In this document: one piece after another, positions 27,394 through 34,624 of the stretch
Layout of the letters: each line of letters starts with the position of its first letter
Numbering within the stretch: the first letter of the stretch is position 1
Assembly: GCF_014207565.1 (NCBI RefSeq)
Contig: NZ_JACHGJ010000001.1
Coordinates: forward strand, 124,001-188,000
Source of the DNA: Spirochaeta isovalerica
Lineage (GTDB): Bacteria; Spirochaetota; Spirochaetia; DSM-2461
DNA length: 64,000 nt
Reading direction: 5' to 3'
Notes under the pieces: generated by a model
Database searches by the model: none
Seen by the model: only the letters and a program-made list of their open reading frames with translations
What the model was told of the DNA's origin: nothing
Made by a program: the position numbers and the translations under genes

Positions 27394-28329
27394 ATGAAAA
27401 TAAGTCAGAAAGAACAGATTGAAATGCTGTTTGAAGACCATCTTGAAGGACGGGGACTGAAACCGGAAACCATCAAAAGGAAGAGTATCGAGTTGAACAG
27501 GTTTCTTTCCTATCTGGAATCCATCGGCAGAAGGGACTTGAGGGAGGTCTCCTCCAAGGAGATCGAGGAGTACTTTCTGTTCATGCAGGAAAAGGGATAC
27601 TCAAGTTCAACGATCATCACCTCTCATGCCATGACTGCCGATCTGTTCAGGGCCTTGCACAAGAACGACATGATCCTGACAAACCCTATGGCGAGAACCG
27701 AGATGTACATCAAGGAGAAATCGGGAGTCAAAGTGATCCTGACGGAAGAGGAGATGGACGCCTTTCTCTGTTCCATCGAGACCGCGACGGGTTACGGGAA
27801 ACGGGACCGGGCTTTGTTCGAGTTAATGTATGTGACGGGAATGAGAGTCGGCGAGGTCGTGAAACTGACCGTTGAAGATGTGGATCTGTCCCACAGCGAG
27901 GTTTTGATCAGGAAAGGAAAAGGAGACAAGGACAGGATTGTTCCCGTCGGCCAGGTGGCTGGCCGGTTCCTGCAGGACTGGATTTCCCATGCGAGAAACT
28001 GGTTTAACACGGGAGAAAGCGATTCTCTTTTCTTAAACAGCAAGGGGCGGACACTGGCCGCTACCGCCGTCCGGCACCGTTTGAAGTATTACCTGAAACA
28101 GGCCGGTATTGAGAAGGAAGGAGTCTCTCCCCATTCCCTCCGGCACAGCTGCGCCACTCATCTGTTAGCCGGCGGGGCTGACATCCGTTTTGTCCAGGAA
28201 CTTCTGGGCCATGAGTCACTTGAAACGACGGTGACCTACACCAGAGAAGTCGTGACGGGATTGAAGAGAATGCACAGGATGTACCATCCGAGGGAGAATG
28301 AGATTTATCCGCAGGGTGAGACATTGTAG
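27394..28329 (+). CDS. Tyrosine recombinase/integrase 2
   Basis: 311 residues; starts three bases after recombinase 1, with GGAGG upstream. The core-binding domain spans about 1-100. The catalytic residues TGMRVGEV, the Lys hairpin KGKGDKDRIVPVG, HSLRHSCATHLL, LGHESLETTVTYTRE are all present. It is closer than its neighbour to the XerC/XerD pattern. The two share a similar C-terminal ending (YHPRE / CHPRE), which suggests an old duplication. Tandem recombinases are known from Tn554-type elements and other integrative elements where both are needed. Confidence 0.92.
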   Translation: MKISQKEQIEMLFEDHLEGRGLKPETIKRKSIELNRFLSYLESIGRRDLREVSSKEIEEYFLFMQEKGYSSSTIITSHAMTADLFRALHKNDMILTNPMARTEMYIKEKSGVKVILTEEEMDAFLCSIETATGYGKRDRALFELMYVTGMRVGEVVKLTVEDVDLSHSEVLIRKGKGDKDRIVPVGQVAGRFLQDWISHARNWFNTGESDSLFLNSKGRTLAATAVRHRLKYYLKQAGIEKEGVSPHSLRHSCATHLLAGGADIRFVQELLGHESLETTVTYTREVVTGLKRMHRMYHPRENEIYPQGETL

Positions 28330-28343
28330 TATCATGTAGTACG

Positions 28344-28467
28344 GTGCAAGTACTTGTGTTACAATGTGCAAGTAGTAAAAAGTCTTTTTACTTTTTATTT
28401 TACTATTCATAAAGCAATTAACCAGGAAATGTGATAAGTAATGTAGCTACGTCGTGCAAGTAGTAAA
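28344..28467 (+). repeat. GTGCAAGTAGTAAA direct repeats before fic
   Basis: GTGCAAGTA occurs three times (28344-28352, 28366-28374, 28454-28462). The second and third extend to GTGCAAGTAGTAAA, and the last copy ends 10 bases before the fic start. Related words (ATGTAGTAC, ATGTAGCTAC) are interspersed. They may be operators for a regulator such as the Fic winged helix, or arm-type sites for the recombinases. Confidence 0.5.
28374..28404 (+). terminator. Weak terminator-like hairpin after the recombinases
   Basis: AGTAAAAA (28374-28381) pairs with TTTTTACT (28385-28392) and is followed by a T-rich run. The stem is AT-only, so termination would be weak. Confidence 0.35.
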
Positions 28468-28476
28468 GGTAAGTAA

Positions 28477-29619
28477 ATGAAAGAAAAGGAAAATGAACTA
28501 AGAATTGTCGACCCTTCCTTTGGTTCGAGGGTTTTGGATCTGATCATGGACATTAACTATCTTCGGAGAAGGCAGCTCGGCGGTTCAACACACCCGGAAA
28601 TCTTCTTTCAGATCAAACATATTTTCCATATTCTCGAGAGTATCGGATCGGCCAGGATCGAGGGAAACCACACGACCATTGCCGAGTATGTGGAGCGGGA
28701 AATCGAAGATTCTGAAAATGAAGACGAGGCCATTACCGAGATCAAGAACAATGAAGCCGCGCTTTCCTTCATTGAAGAGGTCATCGAAACGACGCCGATC
28801 AACAGGGCATTTGTCTGTGAACTTCACAAACTGGTGGTAAAGGATCTTCACCGGGAAGGAAGCCAGACGCCGGGACAGTACCGGAACACCAACATCGTGA
28901 TCAATCATTCAAAGCACACTCCGCCGGACTTCCTCCGGGTCAATGAATTGATGGATGAACTTATCGCTTTCATCAACAAACCGGACCCGGAGAAGTATGA
29001 CCTGATTAAAGTCGCCATCGCTCACCACCGTTTCACCTGGATTCACCCTTTCGACAACGGGAACGGACGGACAGTCCGGCTTCTGACCTATGCCATGATG
29101 ATTAAAATGGGATTCAAGGTTGATAACGGGAGAATCCTCAATCCCACCGCTGTTTTCTGTAGTGACCGTGACGCCTACTATGATGCCCTGCAGAGAGCCG
29201 ATGAAGGAACGGATGAGGGAATTCTCGCATGGGTTGAGTATGTCTTGAGCGGTTTGAATGATGAGATTTCCAAGATCGATAATCTTCTGGAGTTTGATTT
29301 CGTCAAATCGAAGATTCTTCTTCCAGCGCTCAAGGGGCTTAAAGAAAGGAAAATCATTACCACCGAAGAATTGAAGATCCTGAACAAGGCGGCAGAGAAA
29401 CAGGAGTTCAAGACTTCCGATCTCAATGAGATATTTCCCGATCAGAATTCCGTTTACTTATCGAGAGCCGTGAAGAGACTCCGGGATTTGAAGTTTTTGA
29501 AACCCATTGAAGAGAATTCCCGGACCTATGTTCTTTCATTCCTAAAGAATTATCTGATGCGGGAAATCATGATCTGCCTGGATCGGGAGGGATTCCTCCC
29601 CATGAAGAACGAAGTTTAA
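28477..29619 (+). CDS. Fic-family protein with autoinhibitory motif and C-terminal winged helix
   Basis: 380 residues. The Fic motif HPFDNGNGR (about residues 190-198) gives the catalytic His and the phosphate loop for AMP transfer from ATP to a target hydroxyl. An N-terminal SARIEGN (about 57-63) fits the [ST]xxxE[GN] inhibitory helix, so this is a self-inhibited class II-type Fic protein without a separate antitoxin. The C-terminal 80 residues look like a winged HTH (SDLNEIFPDQNSVYLSRAVKRL). Such Fic-wHTH proteins are common in mobile elements. The direct repeats in front of the gene could be its own operators. The target is unknown. It is the last gene of the island. Confidence 0.88.
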   Translation: MKEKENELRIVDPSFGSRVLDLIMDINYLRRRQLGGSTHPEIFFQIKHIFHILESIGSARIEGNHTTIAEYVEREIEDSENEDEAITEIKNNEAALSFIEEVIETTPINRAFVCELHKLVVKDLHREGSQTPGQYRNTNIVINHSKHTPPDFLRVNELMDELIAFINKPDPEKYDLIKVAIAHHRFTWIHPFDNGNGRTVRLLTYAMMIKMGFKVDNGRILNPTAVFCSDRDAYYDALQRADEGTDEGILAWVEYVLSGLNDEISKIDNLLEFDFVKSKILLPALKGLKERKIITTEELKILNKAAEKQEFKTSDLNEIFPDQNSVYLSRAVKRLRDLKFLKPIEENSRTYVLSFLKNYLMREIMICLDREGFLPMKNEV

Positions 29620-29630
29620 TTGATTGCTAT

Positions 29631-29647
29631 CCCCGGTGCTTCCGGGG
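29631..29647 (+). terminator. Short GC hairpin after fic
   Basis: CCCCGG pairs with CCGGGG across TGCTT just after the fic stop. No T run follows, so it is a hairpin of uncertain function, perhaps a weak terminator or part of the island's end. Confidence 0.35.
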
Positions 29648-29677
29648 TACAATCTGACCCGAAGGAGTCCCTGCCGG

Positions 29678-30340
29678 ATGGTTTCTGTTGCTAAAAATCG
29701 ACCTCTAAGTGCTGTAGAACCGCGTTTTGGGGCCTGCGGCGTGGATGGGACGAATTGGTATGTATATTGTAACAATAATCCGCTGAGTATGGTCGATCCG
29801 ACGGGTTTAGAAGCTAGTGGAGTTGTAAGTGACTTTATAGTCGGGATTTTTAAAAAATCATCTGATGTAATTCTTAAGTATAGAGACAATATCAATAACA
29901 AAATTGATCAGTTTCAAAACAATCTGATCAATAAAGATGATTGGAAAAATACAAATAGTGTTGGTGATGTAGCTAAGAATTTAGCGAAAGGATATGGTCG
30001 TTATCTGACTGAAGTTGCGCAAGGAGTCGGCAACCTTGCAGCATCAGGATACACTGAAGGATCTGTCTTTGCTCGACGAATATTAGAGGGCGATAAAGCT
30101 CCAATAAACAGTACAGTAATGGACAAGGTTCCTGCATTAGAAGGTGCAATCGAATCAAATCCAGTTACAAGTAGGGCTAATCAAGTAGAACGTGCCTACG
30201 AGGGAAAAGTTATGGGTGTAGTGACAGGTGTAGTCGATTTAGTCGGTCAAACTATAGATGCCGTTATAGATGGAGAAAAAGATACGAGTCAAACATCTTA
30301 TGATAGTGGTTCAAATACGGTTGAAAAAAAAGAGGGATAA
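29678..30340 (+). pseudogene. Orphan Rhs tip: fragment of Rhs core plus a second toxin domain
   Basis: The frame holds only the last part of an Rhs core (DGTNWYVYCNNNPLSMVDPTGLE, 29743-29814) with the toxin tip behind it; the matching piece in the full Rhs protein is DGTNWYAYVNNDPLNRIDPTGLE. The core DNA is only about 70% alike by eye, so this is not a recent copy. An ATG at 29678 has AAGGAG upstream, so it could be translated, but without the core or a signal peptide it would not be delivered. The tip (about 170 residues) is Gly/Val-rich with amphipathic stretches and no nuclease motif; paired with a four-helix membrane protein, it may act on membranes (inference). It is a silent cassette that could be recombined onto the full Rhs gene. 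Confidence 0.7.
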
Positions 30341-30346
30341 AATAAT

Positions 30347-30802
30347 ATGTCAAATTCTATAAAGCAAAAAAAACCTACTGCATTAACTGTAACAATTATT
30401 GTAACTGGTCTGATGACTATTTTTTTCTTAATTATTTCTGTAGGTGGTTTTTTTAATTGGATAAAAACCGATGAACATAGTCTGACCTGGATTAGGGATA
30501 TTTTATTAACTTTTACTGGTGGGATTCTCGGAGTGGTTTGTTTCGTCTCTCATTTTAAAAAGAAACCTTGGGGCCGTTTCTTAAATATAATCTTTTTCTC
30601 TATTCTTTTCCTTTTTAGAGTCTTTGATGTAGTAAAAACATTTTTATTGAATCCTAAAATTGATACGTTAACTAAAAGTATCAATTTGAACTTACTTTTT
30701 TTAGTATTCTCCTTGATTCTTATTCTTAATTTACTTCTTAACAAAAAAATAATAGCATATTATGGTTCTTTGAAAACCCAAGTAAATAATGATGAGATTT
30801 AA
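30347..30802 (+). CDS. Four-helix membrane protein, candidate immunity to the orphan Rhs tip
   Basis: 151 residues with four predicted membrane helices (about 11-38, 44-65, 72-92, 108-128) and short basic loops. It starts six bases after the orphan Rhs tip, in the position immunity genes take behind Rhs tips. AT-rich codon use matches the tip and differs from the island genes upstream, so the tip and this gene travelled as one unit. A membrane immunity protein fits a membrane-active toxin. No family is recognised. Confidence 0.6.
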   Translation: MSNSIKQKKPTALTVTIIVTGLMTIFFLIISVGGFFNWIKTDEHSLTWIRDILLTFTGGILGVVCFVSHFKKKPWGRFLNIIFFSILFLFRVFDVVKTFLLNPKIDTLTKSINLNLLFLVFSLILILNLLLNKKIIAYYGSLKTQVNNDEI

Positions 30803-31062
30803 TTTTAGCATAAGACCATGGATAACCTGCAGAGCAATTCCCCGGTTTAACTTTCCGGCGAGTATCACTGTCAGGTTCATCTGTCATCTTATGATCCGTT
30901 ATAGAAAATCCGGCAGGTCGTCCTGCGGACTAAACAGAATATTCAGGAAGTTATCGTCAGCCGGCAAGCCGGCGGTCCGCTCGCAGTAGCTCGCCCGATA
31001 ACAAATATTGCTGTTCCCCTGCAGGGTATTATAATTCGGCGGCGTGATTGGTCGTGAGAGAG
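30803..31062. other. Non-coding, hairpin-rich stretch
   Basis: No credible gene. Visible hairpins: GCAGG/CCTGC (30913-30917 with 30922-30926); an outer GTTATCG/CGATAAC stem (30950-30956 with 30996-31002) enclosing two self-complementary GCCGGC boxes (30960-30965, 30968-30973). The pattern is like an intergenic repeat or small RNA. It has no counterpart next to copy 1 of the structured element. Confidence 0.5.
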
Positions 31063-31096
31063 AAATCCCAGAACCTGATGGTACTGGGATTTTTTT
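31063..31096 (+). terminator. Rho-independent terminator after the orphan tip/immunity unit
   Basis: AAATCCCAG (31063-31071) pairs with CTGGGATTT (31084-31092), followed by a T run to 31096. It takes the same place as the terminator behind the first Rhs-immunity unit, although here about 150 bases separate it from the structured element. Confidence 0.8.
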
Positions 31097-31249
31097 CGGT
31101 GTATCAATTTCATTGCATTTTTATGATTGACCGGCGCGGGATGTGAAATCTCATTTCATTTTCCGAGCGGTGGCCAGCTTATATTCGCAGTTCCTGCGAC
31201 AATAATCTGGCGGGGAAAATGGTAACAGTTCATTTTTATGAGACTCCGT

Positions 31250-31616
31250 TCCGGTGTGTTTTCCAATCTTCTGTCTACGTGACCGGCTTGGTAAAACGAC
31301 TCACTCTGAGCCCCGAAGTAGACAGAGAATCCTTTTCTGTCTACCCAAGGTTGAGCTGACAGCCAGGTGACGGCTTTGGCGGTTTAAAGAACCTGAATGT
31401 ATAACCCGCGAGCCGCAGTGGCTCGAGTAGGCTGAATTCCAGGTCCACTTATCTATAAGGCCGGTTTATCGGAAGTGGACCGGTCCGGCGGAATTGTTGA
31501 TGTGATCTGTTTTGCAGGGTCAGTTTAATGAGTTATTACCAGTTCCGGAGGAATTCAGCCGGAACAGCTTCGGGGCGGTGGCTGCGATGAGCGAGGCTGA
31601 GTTCCGATTATGAATT
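31250..31616 (+). ncRNA. Structured non-coding element, copy 2
   Basis: Homologous to 20606-20970 along its whole length, in the same orientation, with long identical blocks such as the CACTCTGAGCCCCGAAGT and AACAGCTTCGGGGCGGTGGC regions. Stems are better here: GTAGACAGA/TCTGTCTAC (31318-31326 with 31336-31344, 9 bp), GGCTGAATTCC/GGAATTCAGCC (31430-31440 with 31550-31560, 11 bp), GGTCCACTT/AAGTGGACC (31442-31450 with 31473-31481, 9 bp). Several pairs differ from copy 1 on both sides while staying complementary. Indels are not multiples of three, which argues against coding. Confidence 0.6.
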
Positions 31617-31903
31617 TCAAAAAAATATAGCGTTAGAGCAAAACCGATTTTGCCGGGCTGGTCGGAACTTCGTTCCTGCTCGCCCCTGAAACCTCGGGCA
31701 GCTCAACTAGGAATAATTAGCATCTACAACAAATAAATCGTGAAGGAAAGTTTTTTTAATATACATCTTCTAAAGTCTATGGTAAATATAAAAAGGAAGA
31801 ATAAAAGTATTATATATAATCGTTTAAATATTTAATATATTGCTTAAATTTCCGAAAATTAATTATCTGTATACACAATCTATGAACAAAAAAAGGATTT
31901 AAT
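31617..31903. other. Non-coding gap before the tail-fibre-like gene
   Basis: The first part is GC-rich with a GGAACTTCGTTCC hairpin (near 31673) and an imperfect inverted pair GTTAGAGC (31634) / GCTCAAC (near 31703). The second part is AT-rich and probably carries the promoter of the next gene (TATAAT near 31818, no clear -35). AAAGGA precedes the start codon. Confidence 0.4.
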
Positions 31904-32725
31904 ATGAAAAAATTAATATCTCTCTTCTTCTTACTGTTTTTTTTGACATACCTTTATTCTCAATCAGAAGCAATGACTATATCTCCAACTGGAAATGTCG
32001 GTATCAACGTTAATGATCCATCAGAGAAACTTGATGTTGATGGGAATGTGAAAATCTCTGGTACTCTAGAAACTGTTAGAATTATTAATCAACCCAAAAT
32101 CTTTCAGCATATAATAAATACTACAATGGGAGATGTAGATGTTACTTCCTATATTCCAACTGATTGTATAGCTGGTGATCATTTAGAATTTGCTAATATT
32201 GGGACAGAGTCCAATAAGCTAATAAATGTTCCTGTCGTAGGAGAAGTATATATAGGTGAATGTGTTGAACTACTCTGGGATGATTTAAGCAATAAATGGT
32301 TATTGATAAGTTCAATTCCTTCATATTCTTGGCCAATAGGGAGTACATACATACAGTTCCCTTTTAAAAAATCACCGATGGATTTAGGTTTTCCTGGAGT
32401 ATGGGAAGATATTTCTATTGATTATAATGGCGCTTTCTTCCGTGCAAATGGTGGTAAATCTGAACAATTTGAGGTATTTCAAGAAGATGGGATTTTAAAT
32501 CATAAACATAGCACATATATTGGACCTCATTCCCATAGTATTATTGATGATTATGGTACGGGTGGTGACAAAATTGCAGTTAATGGAGGGGATTCATCCT
32601 CTAGGTCAGGACTCATTTCTTCATATGACTATGGAACAAAAACTTCAGGTAACCCAACCCAAAATGGTACTGATGAAAATCGTCCAGAGAACTATTCAAT
32701 TATTATTTGGGAAAGAATTGAATAA
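31904..32725 (+). CDS. Secreted tail-fibre/collar-like protein
   Basis: 273 residues with a signal peptide (about 1-19, ending LYSQ). Residues 26-60 carry the repeat GNVGINVNDPSEKLDVDGNV, a motif seen at the start of phage tail fibres and of many secreted adhesins. The C-terminal half resembles a phage tail-collar tip: WPIGSTYIQFP near 143, GAFFRANGG near 183, and HxH pairs (NHKH, PHSHS near 202-215) that could bind metal in a trimer. It stands alone with no phage genes around. It probably works as a trimeric surface adhesin or ligand-binding tip. Codon use is AT-rich, suggesting transfer. Confidence 0.65.
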   Translation: MKKLISLFFLLFFLTYLYSQSEAMTISPTGNVGINVNDPSEKLDVDGNVKISGTLETVRIINQPKIFQHIINTTMGDVDVTSYIPTDCIAGDHLEFANIGTESNKLINVPVVGEVYIGECVELLWDDLSNKWLLISSIPSYSWPIGSTYIQFPFKKSPMDLGFPGVWEDISIDYNGAFFRANGGKSEQFEVFQEDGILNHKHSTYIGPHSHSIIDDYGTGGDKIAVNGGDSSSRSGLISSYDYGTKTSGNPTQNGTDENRPENYSIIIWERIE

Positions 32726-33283
32726 AGAATATTAGAAATAGACAATCCGAAATTAATAGATAATTGTAAAGCCAGCGTCTGGCATCGGATCATATGCAGT
32801 TTTACTCTTGCACAGTCAAGAGGGTTCAATTACCTACTCCTCAAATCGGTGAGGGGTAGCATTATCGGTAATGCGCGGGCTCAGGATAGCTTCGGGCTTC
32901 AGGGGTCTCATGTTCCAGTCATTCGATGCTGGAACATTTATTTTGAATGTTGAATATTATCATATGCTTCCCAATTTAAAAGTCAAACCGGTGGGAAAAT
33001 GGCTTTTCGATACAGCTTCCAAACTGGGGTTGTATTTTTTACTGCTAATTTAAAAACAGAACTTGGCTACAGAGCAATTTTTAACTTATGAATGTTTTCT
33101 AAAAGATAATATTAAACTCATTCATGTAATTATTATTGAATCAAAAAAAAATGCATTTTCGAAATCCAATGCAAAACTGGTTTCTCAAACGCATAAAATA
33201 AATTGTATAATATTAAATTGTTTCTCTCTAACTGTCAGTGAGAGAAAACATATTTATTTAGAAATAGTATTATTGGAGAATCT
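32726..33283. other. Non-coding gap with strong hairpins
   Basis: No supported gene; short frames here lack ribosome-binding sites or family resemblance. Hairpins: GCCAG/CTGGC (32771-32783), a 10-bp stem CTACTCCTCA/TGAGGGGTAG (32834-32843 with 32850-32859), and ATGTTCCAG/CTGGAACAT (32910-32918 with 32929-32937). The rest is AT-rich. A TATAAT is at 33206-33211 without a good -35. Confidence 0.5.
33221..33247 (+). promoter_or_regulatory. Inverted repeat upstream of the lipoprotein gene
   Basis: TTTCTCTC (33221-33228) and GAGAGAAA (33240-33247) form an 8-bp inverted repeat just downstream of a TATAAT at 33206. It is suitable as an operator or a 5' untranslated hairpin. Confidence 0.4.
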
Positions 33284-34159
33284 ATGAAAAAAACAATCAA
33301 CCTTTTAATCGTTCTATTTATCGGTTCATTTATAATGGTTTCATGCAGCAACCCCACAGTTAACACACCAGAGCTCCCCATAGTTCCTCAGTTCGGTTTT
33401 ACCGAAGGAACTGCAAGAGTTCTAAATAGTAGTGATGTCTCGATGGGCGAACAGTTTATTACAATGTTTACGCCACTTCTTTTAGGTTTTACTGACAATG
33501 AATTAGGGATAACATCCGATTCAGTTCTGGATTATACAATTATGGGAAGCAAACTGACTGTTTCTACAATTTATGACACCCAGTCTAATCTCATTACAAT
33601 GAAGGGAACATTTGAAGACAAGTCTGGCTTTGTTAAACTAGTAATGGATTTGGATAACGGTTTATACAATTATGAACAATTGATGGTTCTAAAGGATACT
33701 GATGATCCCTATAAAGCACCAGATTATCCTATAACTAATGGTCAAGTTGCTATTTATTTTAAATTTACTGATGTTCCAATAAGTGAATCCGGAGATTATC
33801 ACAAATACATTGAGGGATATTACTTCCTGGATGGAGATATGGCATTAATGGAACTCGATTATTTTTGTGGCACCGATGACAATGGAGATGAAGTCGGCGG
33901 CGTATTTATTCATCAATTCATCAGTCCCGATCCTCAACCGGATTTAAGTGGATATACAGATTTTTATGATTTAACTGTTTCAGATATTACTCAGCATTTT
34001 TCTGATACGTCTTCATGGCAATACAATGCTTTTCAGGATTGGTTTTTTTATTACAACTATTCCGATTCAAAGATTTATGCATTTGATCAGATTGCTGGAG
34101 ACATTAGCGGGACTACCGGTGTCGCAGAATTACCCTGGACAGTTTTACCAAAACCATAA
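33284..34159 (+). CDS. Lipoprotein of unknown function
   Basis: 291 residues beginning with a lipoprotein signal (FIMVSCSNP, Cys at about residue 21), so the mature protein is membrane-anchored. The body is rich in Asp, Tyr and Phe with beta-strand patterns and no known motif. It has GGAG upstream of the ATG. It is followed 15 bases later by the prepilin peptidase gene, but its AT-rich composition and the absence of overlap suggest it is not a core part of the secretion operon. Confidence 0.65.
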   Translation: MKKTINLLIVLFIGSFIMVSCSNPTVNTPELPIVPQFGFTEGTARVLNSSDVSMGEQFITMFTPLLLGFTDNELGITSDSVLDYTIMGSKLTVSTIYDTQSNLITMKGTFEDKSGFVKLVMDLDNGLYNYEQLMVLKDTDDPYKAPDYPITNGQVAIYFKFTDVPISESGDYHKYIEGYYFLDGDMALMELDYFCGTDDNGDEVGGVFIHQFISPDPQPDLSGYTDFYDLTVSDITQHFSDTSSWQYNAFQDWFFYYNYSDSKIYAFDQIAGDISGTTGVAELPWTVLPKP

Positions 34160-34174
34160 TTACTTTACTAGTAA

Positions 34175-34612
34175 ATGAATTATGAGATCATTAATCTGCT
34201 GTTAACTTTAGCAGTGATTATTCCAGTTACAATTATAGATATTAAAGTCCAGAGAATCCCGCGGGGTATTATTTTCCCCGCGGTGATTCTACTTTATTTT
34301 GTGAAAGTTTTTTACTTTCATATTCCGGCAATAACTCTATTGGCAACGCTGGCGACCGGATTCCTTCTCTTTTTTGGAATATGGTATTTTACTAGGGGAA
34401 AACTCGGTCTGGGCGATGCTTACCTTTCTGGGTTTCTTGCCATATCCCTGGGATTGGAACAATGGCTGATCATGTTATTTATTTCTTCAATGACGGCTCT
34501 TGTTTTTGCTGTTATCATGCTTAAGTCAGGTAAATTGAGAAGAGAATCAAGAATTCCATATGCCCCTTTTTTAAGCTTTGGAGCTTTGCTTTCCTTACTT
34601 ATACCTATATAA
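34175..34612 (+). CDS. Short type IV prepilin peptidase (GspO/A24 family, catalytic half only)
   Basis: 145 residues, all membrane helices. The two catalytic Asp regions of A24 aspartic peptidases are present: IDIKVQRIPR near residue 22-31 and the GLGD motif near 89. The N-terminal methyltransferase half of full-length GspO/PilD is missing, as in short archaeal and some bacterial members. It cleaves leader peptides of the pseudopilins encoded downstream (GspG, I, J, K). It opens the secretion operon, 12 bases before gspD. No clear ribosome-binding site is visible. Confidence 0.85.
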   Translation: MNYEIINLLLTLAVIIPVTIIDIKVQRIPRGIIFPAVILLYFVKVFYFHIPAITLLATLATGFLLFFGIWYFTRGKLGLGDAYLSGFLAISLGLEQWLIMLFISSMTALVFAVIMLKSGKLRRESRIPYAPFLSFGALLSLLIPI

Positions 34613-34624
34613 TAGGAACATCGG

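Larger units (their letters stand above)
21000..29650 (+). mobile_element. Integrated plasmid-like island (XRE, ParA, primase, two recombinases, Fic)
   Basis: Gene content typical of an integrative element: regulator, partition ATPase, replication protein, tandem tyrosine recombinases and a Fic cargo gene. It sits between two Rhs tip-immunity units. Edges are approximate: the left edge lies between the first structured element and 21120, the right edge between the fic stop and the orphan Rhs fragment (about 29740). I found no convincing direct repeat at the edges. No conjugation genes are visible, so it would be mobilised in trans or is not self-transferable. Confidence 0.55.

Noticed and set aside
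20970-29740. Direct repeats as attachment sites of the island
   Set aside because: Only short matches (about 7 bases, such as CCGGTGC) were found at the presumed edges, no better than chance.
30789-30989. 66-codon frame after the orphan immunity gene
   Set aside because: Arg/Ser-rich product of a GC-rich hairpin region; no supporting start signal.
31634-31710. Inverted GTTAGAGC / GCTCAAC pair resembling integron attC core sites
   Set aside because: The order of the two half-sites is reversed relative to attC, spacing is odd and no integron integrase is in the window.
32822-32860. GGTTCAATTACC resembling a tRNA T-arm
   Set aside because: Stem does not pair as a T-arm and no acceptor, D or anticodon arms can be drawn.
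32871-33053. 60-codon frame in the structured gap
   Set aside because: Overlaps the strong ATGTTCCAG hairpin, no start signal, no resemblance to a protein family.
33063-33287. 74-codon frame before the lipoprotein gene
   Set aside because: AT-rich, no good ribosome-binding site, covers the promoter and inverted repeat of the next gene.
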